A DNA stretch of 64,000 bases. Origin: DASUBN01 sp964584665. GTDB taxonomy: Bacteria; Pseudomonadota; Gammaproteobacteria; Natronospirales; REEB76. Position 1 is the first letter of the stretch, and each line of letters opens with the position of its first letter. Under the pieces are notes generated by a model. It did no database searches. It saw nothing but the letters and a program-made list of their open reading frames with translations, and was not told the origin of the DNA. This document shows positions 26,788 through 34,517 of the stretch, in pieces. The position numbers and the translations under genes are program-made. The stretch spans positions 62,001-126,000 of the forward strand of contig CAZPAO010000005.1 in the NCBI GenBank assembly GCA_964584665.1, read 5' to 3'.

Positions 26788-27300
26788 ATGAAGCTCTTCC
26801 TGTTCGCGGCCACGCTCACCGTCGCCGTCTCATCCATCGCAGCGGATGCGCCGTCGCCCACCGCGCTCGACCGGCTCAACGTCTTCGCCGGCAGCTGGAA
26901 GAGCGAATCCCAGACCTTCAAGACTCCCTACAGCGAGGAGAGCACCTCCAGCTACACGCTGGTGAACCAGTGCTGGAAGGCCGGTGCCTTCTTCGTCTGC
27001 AACCAGTCCGTGGACGGCGTGTCCCGCAGCATGCTGGTGTTCAGCTTCAAGGGCGGCGACAGCTATAACGAGGTGGCGATCCCGGCCGACAGCGGCCACG
27101 GCTCCAACGGCACCGTGCTGGTGGACGGCGGCGTGTGGACCTTCCCCGGCGAGACCCACAAGTACGGCCAGGTGATCTACTTCCGCACCGTCAACATCTA
27201 CGCCGCCAACAGCGACAGCCTGGATTACCGGGAAGAGTATTCGACCGATCAGCAGAGCTGGACCCTTATGGCCAAAGGCCACGAGTCGCGCGTTAGATAA
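26788..27300 (+). CDS. small secreted protein, paralogue family member 2
   Basis: 170 aa with signal peptide (cleavage near SIAADAP, residue 19). It shares DRL..FAGSWKSE, TLVNQCWKAGAFFVC, FRTVNIY and SWTLMAKGHE with its neighbour at 26179 and the protein at 33634, so the tandem pair arose by duplication. Start supported by AGGGGATACCC before ATG, and a TAATCT box lies about 40 bases upstream, so it can be transcribed on its own. Function not known. Confidence 0.8.
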   Translation: MKLFLFAATLTVAVSSIAADAPSPTALDRLNVFAGSWKSESQTFKTPYSEESTSSYTLVNQCWKAGAFFVCNQSVDGVSRSMLVFSFKGGDSYNEVAIPADSGHGSNGTVLVDGGVWTFPGETHKYGQVIYFRTVNIYAANSDSLDYREEYSTDQQSWTLMAKGHESRVR

Positions 27301-27336
27301 TCGAAGGTTTCTAGCCGTCCTTGGTGTGCCTTCCAG

Positions 27337-27451
27337 CTCCGCCATCCCTGGCGGAGCGTTCGCCGTATACGGCGAACCCTCACGCACATAAGAGTGCGCT
27401 CCGGGTGCTCGGGCGTCTTCGCCTAGCCAGCCGCCAAAATCTCTAATTTCT
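27337..27451 (+). repeat. dispersed palindromic intergenic repeat, copy B
   Basis: Shares the 22-nt core (27381-27402, TCACGCACATAAGAGTGCGC+TCC) and CCTAGCC 19 nt later (27422-27428) with copies A and C; its right end (CAAAATCTCTAATTT) matches copy D. In front of the core are two tidy hairpins: CTCCGCCA/TGGCGGAG with a 4-nt loop (27337-27356) and a perfect 20-bp palindrome centred on GTATAC (27358-27377). It sits between convergent genes. I could not find clear matching terminal arms in this copy. Confidence 0.65.
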
Positions 27452-27479
27452 GACTGGGTTCCAGAATCTTTTTAGGAAC

Positions 27480-28334
27480 TTAAAGACTCACTGAGATAGC
27501 CGCGGCGAGGATCAAGCCGCCGCCCAGCCACAGCCCCAGGCTCGTGGCTTCTCCCAGCACCAGCACGCCGAGCAGGGCGCCCGTGAGCGGTTCCAGGTTG
27601 CCGATCACGCCGCTGGTGTGGGTGCCCACTTCCTTCAGGCCCCAGTTCCACAGCTGATAGGTGAGGGCGGTGCAGACCACCCCCAGCATCGCGAGACACC
27701 ACCAGGTGTCCGCGTGCAGCGTGCCCAAGGGCGGCATCGACCGCAGGAAGAGCACCGGCACCAGCATCAAGGTGCCGAGCAGGATCACGTTGCCCGTGAC
27801 CGCGAGCGGCGAGTATCGCTGCATCAGCCGCCGGCTCATCACCACCCAGGCCGAGAAGCAGACCAGGGAAGCCAGCACCAGCAGCGGTCCCTGCCAGCCG
27901 GCGTCCTGACCCGGCGCGCCGACGATCAGCCCGACGCCGAGCGTCGAGACCGCCGTCGCCGTCCAGCCGCGCCAGCCGAGTTTCTCCTGGTCGAACAACA
28001 CCGCCGAGAGCGAGAGCAGCACCGGGAAGGCGCCGAGCAGCAGTGCCGTGGTCACCGCGCCCGCGAGCTTCAGGCCCGTGAAGAGCAGGAACATGGCCAG
28101 CGGCACGCCGATGAAGCTCGCCGCGAGGAACGCCGGCAGGTCGCGGGGCCGCGGCCATTCCCGCTGCCACAGCATCACCGGCAGCAGCACGCAGGAGGCG
28201 ATCACGAAGCGCAGCGTCACCACCTGCAGCGGCGAGAGTTCCATGAGCGCGATGCGGCCGAACACGAACACGCTGCCCCAGGCGCAGCTGGCGAACACCA
28301 GCGCCAGCAGGGCCAGCGTCTTGCGGGAATGCAT
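27480..28334 (-). CDS. EamA family (DMT) transporter
   Basis: 284 aa, ten predicted helices in two EamA repeats (ASCAWGSVFVFGR at the start of the first, SLVCFSAWVVMSRR in the second; NLEPLTGALLGVLVLGE near the end). Inner-membrane metabolite exporter of unknown substrate. I start at ATG 28334, eight bases after the stop of the upstream protease gene, because upstream sequence in this frame is antisense to that gene. Only distantly similar to the EamA protein at 16104. Confidence 0.87.
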   Translation of the reverse strand: MHSRKTLALLALVFASCAWGSVFVFGRIALMELSPLQVVTLRFVIASCVLLPVMLWQREWPRPRDLPAFLAASFIGVPLAMFLLFTGLKLAGAVTTALLLGAFPVLLSLSAVLFDQEKLGWRGWTATAVSTLGVGLIVGAPGQDAGWQGPLLVLASLVCFSAWVVMSRRLMQRYSPLAVTGNVILLGTLMLVPVLFLRSMPPLGTLHADTWWCLAMLGVVCTALTYQLWNWGLKEVGTHTSGVIGNLEPLTGALLGVLVLGEATSLGLWLGGGLILAAAISVSL

Positions 28335-28342
28335 GGGGAGCT

Positions 28343-29296
28343 TCAGGGTGCGGGCGCCGCCGCGCCCATCCAGGTCTGCATGAAATCCGCCGTGTTGGGC
28401 AAGAGGTCGGTGAAGGCATGCGCCATCACCAGCAGCCCAAGGCTGCGGGTGCGTGCCCACAGCATGCCGAACATGAAGCCGAACACCGACACCAGCACGA
28501 TGGCATAACCCGCCGCCATCAGCACCGAGGGGTGGCTGCCCACGGCGGCGTCACCCGCCCGCAGGTAATAGCCCGGCGCGTGGGCGAGGCCGAACAGCAC
28601 CGCCATCACCACCACGCCCGCGGTCTCGGAGCGGAACAGCGCGGCGAAGCGCGTCTGCACCACCACCCGGAACAGGAACTCTTCGGTCAGGCCGGTATCC
28701 ACGCACAGGTACACGAAGCAGAGCGGCAGGCCGATGAGCAAGGCCGGCAGCGAGGCGTGCAGATCGCTGAGATCCTTCAGGCTGCCGCTCGCCAGCGCCT
28801 GGAAAGCCATCAGCGCCGCCGCGAGCAGGGCTAGCCGCCAGCCGAGGCGCCGCCAGCCGAAGTTCCAGCGCAGTTGCTCCTTCAAGGGATGGCCGAAGCG
28901 GCGCAACAGCAGCGCCGGCAGCAGCACCATGGTGAGGAGCTTCGCCAGCGTCACCGCCAGCATGTGGGCGCGGGGATCCGGCAAGGCTGCCTTGAGCCAG
29001 CTCATGCCCCAGCCCAGGAAACCGAAGGCGAACACCAGCAGGTAGACCGTGACCGCCAGCGCTTCCGCCGCGGGCTTGCCGAGCCTGAGCGGGATCCGCG
29101 GCAGGCCCAGCGTGAGCAGCCAGGCGAGGAAGGTGAATCCCACGCCGAGGATGCCCAGCACGGACAGGGGTTCGCTGGGATCGAAGGACTCGAAGCGGGC
29201 CAGGAGATACAGCATCAGCGCATAGAGCGCGAGATAGCCGAACACGAAGGGCTTGGCGGGGACCGCCGCCCAAGAGCGCGAGAGCTTGTCCATCAT
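28343..29296 (-). CDS. CPBP family intramembrane metalloprotease
   Basis: 317 aa, about eight membrane helices. The CPBP (CAAX/bacteriocin-processing, Abi) motifs are present: EEFLFR (about residue 205), FGLAHAP (about 237) and a third His in MAHAFTDLLPN (about 292). The glutamates and histidines are the expected catalytic residues. Known relatives cleave prenylated proteins or act in bacteriocin immunity and protein sorting. Followed within eight bases by the EamA gene. Confidence 0.87.
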   Translation of the reverse strand: MMDKLSRSWAAVPAKPFVFGYLALYALMLYLLARFESFDPSEPLSVLGILGVGFTFLAWLLTLGLPRIPLRLGKPAAEALAVTVYLLVFAFGFLGWGMSWLKAALPDPRAHMLAVTLAKLLTMVLLPALLLRRFGHPLKEQLRWNFGWRRLGWRLALLAAALMAFQALASGSLKDLSDLHASLPALLIGLPLCFVYLCVDTGLTEEFLFRVVVQTRFAALFRSETAGVVVMAVLFGLAHAPGYYLRAGDAAVGSHPSVLMAAGYAIVLVSVFGFMFGMLWARTRSLGLLVMAHAFTDLLPNTADFMQTWMGAAAPAP

Positions 29297-29301
29297 CCCT
29301 A

Positions 29302-29328
29302 CCCCATGCCGGATGGGTCCGGCAGGGG
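29302..29328. other. strong hairpin between the SRPBCC and CPBP genes
   Basis: TGCCGGA (29307-29313) and TCCGGCA (29318-29324) with loop TGGG, extended by CCCC and GGGG across a bulge. It may end transcription of the SRPBCC gene on the minus strand, but there is no U-run; it could instead be a leader structure of the CPBP gene. Confidence 0.4.
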
Positions 29329-29339
29329 AAGATGTTACC

Positions 29340-29864
29340 TCAGTCCCCGTGCCGCGCCTTCAGGTGGGCCGCGATGGCCTGCTCCCACTCGCGGATGAAG
29401 TCCGTGTAGGCCTGCGCATCCATGAACTCCGCCACGAAGGCCCGGCCCTCGGGCGAGATGCCGGTGAGGGTGTAGGTCACGCTCACGGCGCTGCCGCCCG
29501 GTGCGTCCTCGCAGCGCACGTCCACCAGGCCCATGTTCGAGCCCTGGGCGAGGCGCGCATAGCTCGCGCGGCCCTGCTCGGGCTGATAGTCCGTCACCAC
29601 CCACACGGTCTCGCGGCCATGGGCATGGGTGCGGAATACGCTGCCGCGCCCGCCGTCACCGCTCAGGATCTCCGGTTCCCAGCCGGGCGCCCAGGCCCGC
29701 TCGCCTTCGGCGGTGAAGAGCGGCATGGCGAGCCGGCAGGGGGCCGCCACGTGGAAGCTGCGGGTCTGGGACTGGGGCGGCGTGGGCGTGTTGCCCGCGG
29801 CACCGGCGGCGACGAAGGCGAGCGCCAGGGGCCCCGCGGTCCGGAGGGGTTTGGTGTGGGACAT
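29340..29864 (-). CDS. SRPBCC-like (START fold) protein with hydrophobic N-terminus
   Basis: 174 aa. Residues 10-24 form a signal-like hydrophobic segment. The domain after it (FHVAAPCRLAMPLFTAEGERAWAPGW) resembles SRPBCC/polyketide cyclase-like ligand-binding proteins, with the long C-terminal helix EFMDAQAYTDFIREWEQAI. No catalytic motif. Ribosome site GGAG 10 bases before ATG. The promoter upstream carries a palindromic operator (29904-29934), so it is probably regulated by a dedicated repressor not recognised nearby. Confidence 0.65.
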   Translation of the reverse strand: MSHTKPLRTAGPLALAFVAAGAAGNTPTPPQSQTRSFHVAAPCRLAMPLFTAEGERAWAPGWEPEILSGDGGRGSVFRTHAHGRETVWVVTDYQPEQGRASYARLAQGSNMGLVDVRCEDAPGGSAVSVTYTLTGISPEGRAFVAEFMDAQAYTDFIREWEQAIAAHLKARHGD

Positions 29865-29903
29865 GGCCAGGCTCCAGCTGCGCGGCGGTGGCCGCTATTG
29901 GGT

Positions 29904-29934
29904 ACTATGGTACCTTGGTACCAAGATAAGTCAA
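29904..29934 (-). promoter_or_regulatory. promoter with palindromic operator inside the -35/-10 spacer
   Basis: Minus strand: TTGACT (29934-29929), 16-bp spacer, TACCAT (29912-29907). The spacer contains the perfect palindrome CTTGGTACCAAG (29914-29925), and a second GGTACC overlaps the -10. A dimeric regulator binding there would block RNA polymerase, or twist the spacer as MerR proteins do. It drives the SRPBCC-like gene. Confidence 0.6.
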
Positions 29935-29944
29935 GCGCCCGGCC

Positions 29945-30937
29945 TCACTCGCGCCAGGGCTCCAGGATGATCTTGCCCAGGGCTCTGCCGGATTCCTGCA
30001 GCGAATGGGCCAGCACCGCCTCCTGCAGCGGCAGCTGCGCGTAGATCTGGTGCCGCAGGCGGCCGTGCTTAAGCAGGCCGGTCACGTCCGCCACCGCCGT
30101 GCGGCGCGCCCGCTCCGGCATGGTGTAGACGAGCGCCGTGTAGAGCACCGCGTCCTTCAGCTGCATGGCGCGGAAGGCGAGCACCGGGTCCAGGGAGCTG
30201 TCGGAGCCGTAGCAGGCGATGACGCCGCCGATCTTCAGCAGCCGCGCGTCCTGCGCCGCGTTGGCGGCGAGGTCCACCTCCACGATGCGGTCGAAAGCGT
30301 CCTCGCCGTAGCGCTGCGTGAGCGCGTGCTGCGAGTGGCGCCGGTCCACCACCTCATTGGCCCCGGCCCAGCGGGCGCGGTCGGCCTTCTCCTCGCCGCT
30401 GACCGTCGTCACCACCTGTGCCGCGCCGTAGTGGCGCGCCAGTTGGATGGCGTAGAAGCCCACCGCACCGGCGCCGCCCTGCACCAGCACCGTCTGGCCC
30501 TTGACCCCGCCCTGCGCCTCGATGAGGCGGTGCGCCGTCAGCGCCGGGATCCCGAGGCAGGCGCCCTCGGCATAGGAGACGTGCTCCGGCAGCGGCACCG
30601 CCTGCTGCACCGGTACGCAGGTGTATTGGGCGGCGGTGCCCCAGGGCCCCTGCCATTGCGCCATGTAGATCCACACCCGCTGGCCGACGAGCGCTTCCGG
30701 CACGCCCTCGCCCACTTCCTCGACGACGCCGGCGCCGTCATGGTGCGGCACCACGCGCGGATGGCGCATGACGTTGCTGCCGGCCCAGCCGTTGCGGGCC
30801 TTGGTGTCGGAGGGGTTCACCGCGGAGGCCATCACCTTCACCAGTATCTCGCCCGGGCCGGGGCGCGGCTGCGGCAGTTCGCCGAAGCACAGCACCTCGG
30901 CCGCCGGGCCCTTGCGTTCGTACCAGACGGCTCGCAT
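29945..30937 (-). CDS. NADPH:quinone oxidoreductase, zinc-free MDR family
   Basis: 330 aa of the medium-chain dehydrogenase/reductase superfamily, quinone-oxidoreductase type. The cofactor motif is VLVQGGAGAVGFYAIQLA (about residues 146-163). The catalytic zinc ligands of alcohol dehydrogenases are absent. AVNPSDTKARNG near residue 40 is typical. GAGGGG lies seven bases before the ATG at 30937 but only two before the ATG at 30943, so the former is preferred. The LysR gene lies upstream in the same direction and is a likely regulator. Confidence 0.88.
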   Translation of the reverse strand: MRAVWYERKGPAAEVLCFGELPQPRPGPGEILVKVMASAVNPSDTKARNGWAGSNVMRHPRVVPHHDGAGVVEEVGEGVPEALVGQRVWIYMAQWQGPWGTAAQYTCVPVQQAVPLPEHVSYAEGACLGIPALTAHRLIEAQGGVKGQTVLVQGGAGAVGFYAIQLARHYGAAQVVTTVSGEEKADRARWAGANEVVDRRHSQHALTQRYGEDAFDRIVEVDLAANAAQDARLLKIGGVIACYGSDSSLDPVLAFRAMQLKDAVLYTALVYTMPERARRTAVADVTGLLKHGRLRHQIYAQLPLQEAVLAHSLQESGRALGKIILEPWRE

Positions 30938-31043
30938 GCGCATACCCCTCGTGATGGAGGCGGCGAGCATAGGGCGGCGGGATGCGGGGAGGGGAGGAAG
31001 AGGGGAACAGGACTGTTGCCGGTGCGGCAACCGCGGAGCGGAT

Positions 31044-31934
31044 TCAGCCTGCCTCTTTGAGCTTCTCCGCCAGGAAATCCACGAACACCCTGAGCTTCGT
31101 GGGGATGTAGCGGTGCGGCAGGTAGATGGCGTAGACGTCCATGGCCGGCTCCATCGTGTAGTCCTGCAGGATCGCCTGCAGGCGTCCCGCGGCGATGTGC
31201 CTCTGCACCAGGAACGGGACCAGCGCGGTGATGCCCATGTCCTGCAACGCCAGCCCGAGCATCGCCTCGCCGTTGTTAACGTGCAGTTTGCTGCTCACCT
31301 TCACGGTATGTGTCTGGTCGTCCTTGCGGAAACGCCATTCGCCCTGCACCCAGCCGAAGGAGAAACACTGGTGAGGGGCCAGATCCTCGGGCCTCTGCGG
31401 CGTGCCGTGCTTCGCGAGGTAGGCGGGACTCGCGCAGCACACCGCGCTGAAGCCCGTCCCGATGCGGCGCCCGATCATGTTGACCGGCGGCTTGGCGGTG
31501 ATGCGGATGGCGAGGTCCAGGCCCGCCTCCGCCAGGTCCACCAGTGAATCGGTGGGCTCGATGGCGAGCGTGATGTCCGGGTAGCGGGCGTGGAACTCCG
31601 GCAGCCTCGGCACGATGAAGAGGGTGGTGAACACCACCGGCGCCGTCAGGCGCAGGTGGCCGCGCGGCTGGTTCTTGGGGTTGGGGATGGCGTCGCGCGC
31701 CTCCTCCATGGCCTCCAGGATGCGGGCGCAGCGCTCGTAGTAGATGCTGCCGGGCTCGGTGAGGGAGATGTTGCGGGTGGTGCGGTTCAGCAGCCGCGTG
31801 CCCAGCACCTTCTCCAGCTTGGCCACGTGCTTGCTGACCGCGGACACGGAGGTGCCGAGCTGGCGGGCGGCCGCGGCGAAGCTGCCGGCCTTCACCACCT
31901 GCACGAAGGTCACCATGTACGGCAGTTCATCCAT
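31044..31934 (-). CDS. LysR family transcriptional regulator
   Basis: 296 aa. N-terminal winged helix-turn-helix (about residues 1-60, FAAAARQLGTSVSAVSKHVA) and a type-2 periplasmic-binding-like effector domain (about 90-290). Close in pattern to LysR proteins that control quinone reductases and aromatic-compound stress genes. It precedes the quinone reductase gene on the same strand by 106 bp. Confidence 0.92.
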   Translation of the reverse strand: MDELPYMVTFVQVVKAGSFAAAARQLGTSVSAVSKHVAKLEKVLGTRLLNRTTRNISLTEPGSIYYERCARILEAMEEARDAIPNPKNQPRGHLRLTAPVVFTTLFIVPRLPEFHARYPDITLAIEPTDSLVDLAEAGLDLAIRITAKPPVNMIGRRIGTGFSAVCCASPAYLAKHGTPQRPEDLAPHQCFSFGWVQGEWRFRKDDQTHTVKVSSKLHVNNGEAMLGLALQDMGITALVPFLVQRHIAAGRLQAILQDYTMEPAMDVYAIYLPHRYIPTKLRVFVDFLAEKLKEAG

Positions 31935-31970
31935 GCCGCACCCCGCTGCGAAGCCGGCGGCCCGCCGGCG

Positions 31971-32369
31971 TCAGCGTTTCAGGTTGAGCTGCACGTTGGC
32001 CGTGAACAGGGCCAGTCCCAGCGCGAGGCCGATCTCGCCCGCCGTGAGCAGGGGTTTCACGTCCATGTTCCCGCCCAGGACCAGGAACAGCATCAGCATG
32101 GCGAAGGGCAGCGCCAGGTTGTGCAGCCAGAAGTGCGCGAGCCCGAGGCGGCTGCCGCCGGCTTTCGGGAAACGGTCGTAGATGAGCCCCGCCAGCGCCA
32201 TGCTGGCCCAGCCCACGAGCTGCACGTGCGCGTGCACCGGCGCGTACTGGAAAGCCATGTTCGCCGCCATGTATATCCCCAGGCCCACGCCGGCCATCAG
32301 GTAGATGACCGAGATGCGGATCCAGATGCGGGCCATGCGGGCGCCGCGGGCTTCGATGTCCAGGTTCAT
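31971..32369 (-). CDS. small haem-copper-oxidase-like membrane protein
   Basis: 132 aa, four membrane helices. The segment APVHAHVQLVGWASMALAG and a later HFWLHN resemble a fragment of cytochrome c oxidase/nitric oxide reductase subunit I, where such His bind haem. Proteins of this size are a known free-standing group and not necessarily truncated. No oxidase subunits are near. I start at ATG 32369; the upstream extension has no coding character. Confidence 0.65.
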   Translation of the reverse strand: MNLDIEARGARMARIWIRISVIYLMAGVGLGIYMAANMAFQYAPVHAHVQLVGWASMALAGLIYDRFPKAGGSRLGLAHFWLHNLALPFAMLMLFLVLGGNMDVKPLLTAGEIGLALGLALFTANVQLNLKR

Positions 32370-32601
32370 GTATGTCTCTCGTGCTGTGTGGCGGGACCCC
32401 GCCACCGGCGGCCAGAGCGCCCAGTTGCGCATCGGGGCTGCGTGCATGGGGCGCATGGGATCGTCTCGCTCCGAAGGGCGAGCATCCTGCTCTAGGGTGT
32501 CGGGGGTGCGGCACGATAGACGCAGGCCCGGGCAGCGACAAGCGGGTTGGGGTCACGAGAGCCTTGCTTGGATGGAAACGATGTCGCGATGACCAATTCA
32601 A

Positions 32602-33372
32602 TTAGAAATCTTTCTCCAGCAGCAGCCAGGTGTGGTGGCCGCCCACGAAGTAGCCGTTCAGCGTGTAGCGGGCCGGGTCGCCGTTGGTCCAGGTGTGTGC
32701 GAGCGTCAGGCTCACGCCGTCGCCGAAGTCGTAGAGCAGCGAGAGCTTGTAGTCCGTGTAGTCGTTGAGCCGGTGGCTCACGCCCGAGACCGGATCGCTG
32801 CCGGTCTTCTGGTTGCGGCCGAGGTGCTCGCCCAGGGTGAAATGCGCGCCGAGATACTGGGAACCGTTGAGGTCCAGATACAGCGAGCCCTTCGTGTCCG
32901 GCGTGCCGAAGGACTCCGTGACGCTGTAGTTCAAGCGTAGGCTGTAGCTCTTCCAGGCCAGGTAGCCGTAGGCCTCGGTGGTGTTGGGTTCCGCCACCGG
33001 CGGCGTCTGGGGCGCGTAGTTGCCCGGGAACTGCAGGCGCAGGAAGCCCGCCTTCCACAGCCAGTCCTCGCCGACGCGCATGCGGTAGCCGGCCCAGCCG
33101 TCCGCCTCCATGCCCACGTCGTCGCCTGGATAGAGCGCGTCTATCCAGTTGATGCTGTTGGCGTCGATGCCGCCGTAGAAGCCGCCATCCGTGTCGTTGT
33201 TCACGTCCAGCTCGCCTTCCACGGAAGGGTTGCCGAGGCTCTGGGCGAGCCCGCGTCCCACGTAGTTGGTCATGAACTGCACGTTGCCCGTGATCAGCTT
33301 GTCGTCCGCCTGCGCCGCCGTAGCCGCGCAGAGGGCGCAAGCCAGCGCCGCCATACCCATCCACTTCTGCAT
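32602..33372 (-). CDS. TorF family outer-membrane porin-like protein
   Basis: 256 aa. Signal peptide (cleavage at AAQADD, about residue 22) and an amphipathic-strand pattern ending in Phe (LLLEKDF). FMTNYVGRGLAQSLGNPSVEG at the mature N-terminus and GGFYGGIDANSI match the TorF putative porin family. Outer membrane; substrate unknown. Ribosome site AAGGGAA before ATG. Confidence 0.85.
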   Translation of the reverse strand: MQKWMGMAALACALCAATAAQADDKLITGNVQFMTNYVGRGLAQSLGNPSVEGELDVNNDTDGGFYGGIDANSINWIDALYPGDDVGMEADGWAGYRMRVGEDWLWKAGFLRLQFPGNYAPQTPPVAEPNTTEAYGYLAWKSYSLRLNYSVTESFGTPDTKGSLYLDLNGSQYLGAHFTLGEHLGRNQKTGSDPVSGVSHRLNDYTDYKLSLLYDFGDGVSLTLAHTWTNGDPARYTLNGYFVGGHHTWLLLEKDF

Positions 33373-33419
33373 AAGAGTTTCCCTTGGAAGCTGTCTTTGG
33401 TCCGCCCAGTCTTGCGCCG

Positions 33420-33444
33420 AATCAGGGCGCTCTCCGCCCTGATT
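33420..33444. promoter_or_regulatory. inverted repeat upstream of the TorF gene
   Basis: AATCAGGGCG (33420-33429) and CGCCCTGATT (33435-33444) form a perfect 10-bp stem with a 5-nt loop, 48 bp before the TorF start. No U-run, so more likely a regulator site or leader hairpin than a terminator. The rest of the 260-bp gap (33373-33633) holds nothing else I recognise. Confidence 0.4.
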
Positions 33445-33633
33445 ACCGCCGCGCTACCACCCCGCGCGGGCGCAATCTTTGCACCCCCGCCGCCGGGGAG
33501 TAAGGGCCAGATGCCACGGACCGGCTGGGCCAGATGGGCCCGTGCCGGCACTGGGGCTGAAGCCGATAGTCCGGTATGTTAAGTGCCGCGGCTATCAGAA
33601 ACCGGCAGCTTTCGGACGGGGAAGGGGACACAC

Positions 33634-34146
33634 ATGAAGACGCTGTTCTTGGCGCTCGCGGTCGTGGCGAGCGCAACTCATGCAGACGCACCGGCACCCG
33701 CCTCTCCTATGGACCGGCTCATGGCCGCGCTGCCCGGCACCTGGCACACCGTGGGCCAGACCTTCGACACCCAGTTCACCAAGGCGGGCGCGCAGAACTA
33801 CACCACCCTGCGCGACTGCTGGCGCGACAAGGACAGCGTCAAGTGCGTGTTCGTGGTGAACGGCTCGCTCCAGCTCTACGATATCTTCAGCTACGACACC
33901 CAGGATGGCCTGTACCACGAGACCCAGGTCACCCCCCAGGGCAAGCAGCCGGAGTTCCACATCAGCGTGAAGGACCCGGTCTGGACCTACGACCAGGACA
34001 TCGCATCGCGTGATGGCGGCGTCATCCATTACCGCATCGTCAGGACATACCGCTCGCCCCTGAGCGTGGACTACAGCTATGCGTTCTCCACGGACGGCAA
34101 GCAGTGGACCGAGATCGCCAAGGGCACCGAGAGCAAGAACCCCTAA
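33634..34146 (+). CDS. small secreted protein, paralogue family member 3
   Basis: 170 aa. Starts at ATG 33634 (AAGGGG six bases upstream); a signal peptide is cleaved near THADAP (residue 19). It shares MDRL..LPGTWHT, TTLRDCW...KC, YRIVRTY and DGKQWTEIAKGTE with the pair at 26179 and 26788. Its position 6 kb away shows that the family is dispersed. The last nine codons are duplicated downstream (34211-34237). Function not known. Confidence 0.8.
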   Translation: MKTLFLALAVVASATHADAPAPASPMDRLMAALPGTWHTVGQTFDTQFTKAGAQNYTTLRDCWRDKDSVKCVFVVNGSLQLYDIFSYDTQDGLYHETQVTPQGKQPEFHISVKDPVWTYDQDIASRDGGVIHYRIVRTYRSPLSVDYSYAFSTDGKQWTEIAKGTESKNP

Positions 34147-34148
34147 GG
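34122..34148 (+). repeat. direct repeat, copy 1 (end of secreted-protein gene)
   Basis: GGCACCGAGAGCAAGAAC plus CCCTAAGGG, covering the last codons and stop. It recurs at 34211-34237 with one mismatch, 89 bp away. A hairpin AGGGGGA/TCCCCCT follows copy 1. Confidence 0.8.
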
Positions 34149-34210
34149 GGGATTTCGATTCCCCCTAAGCAGTTTCCCGCCATCTTCCGCGGCGGGGATC
34201 CGTCGTCCGC

Positions 34211-34237
34211 GGCACCGAGAGCAAAAACCCCTAAGGG
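34211..34237 (+). repeat. direct repeat, copy 2 (non-coding)
   Basis: Same 27 bases as 34122-34148 with one A for G. It marks a small tandem duplication of the 3' end of the gene; the intervening 62 bases contain a GC-rich hairpin region. Confidence 0.8.
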
Positions 34238-34252
34238 AAAACCTGAGTTTCA

Positions 34253-34268
34253 CGTGAGCCATGTCACA
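34253..34268. promoter_or_regulatory. Crp/Clp-family binding site candidate
   Basis: CGTGA-N6-TCACA, nine of ten matches to the TGTGA-N6-TCACA consensus. It lies 250 bp upstream of the GlyGly-CTERM gene. In xanthomonads the Crp homologue Clp responds to c-di-GMP and controls exported enzymes. Confidence 0.5.
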
Positions 34269-34517
34269 TAGCGTGGCGGTTTTACCGCAATTTGCGTCGT
34301 AGTTTAAAGTTTCGTTACACGAGGCAGGTATACCAGTACCGTCGATGAGGTGGACACCTGAAGGGTAGTACTCGCAGGGTTTCACCTTAGCCATCCCGGG
34401 TTAACACCGGGGGGCAGACGGGCCAAGCTGGAGCGCCTCCCCCGGTAATCAGCAGTCGGCTCGTCCATCGGCAATCGCCCACCCCCGGGCAACAACCGAA
34501 AGCGAGGACCTGCACTG
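34269..34517 (+). promoter_or_regulatory. structured leader region of the GlyGly-CTERM gene
   Basis: Long non-coding leader. Hairpins: GCGGT/ACCGC with a TTT loop (34276-34288) and ACCGGGGG/CCCCCGGT enclosing 25 nt (34406-34446). The gene's ribosome site is GCGAGGACCTGC just before ATG 34518. I compared it with c-di-GMP riboswitches and saw no match. No open frame of coding character. Confidence 0.4.

Noticed and set aside
34143..34394. Minus-strand frame of 83 codons after the third secreted paralogue
   Set aside because: Covers a duplicated, hairpin-rich non-coding region and shows no domain or ribosome site.
34269..34517. c-di-GMP (GEMM) riboswitch in the leader of the GlyGly-CTERM gene
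   Set aside because: Tempting because of three c-di-GMP enzymes, but the conserved ACGCAAAGCC core and the tetraloop-receptor arrangement are absent.
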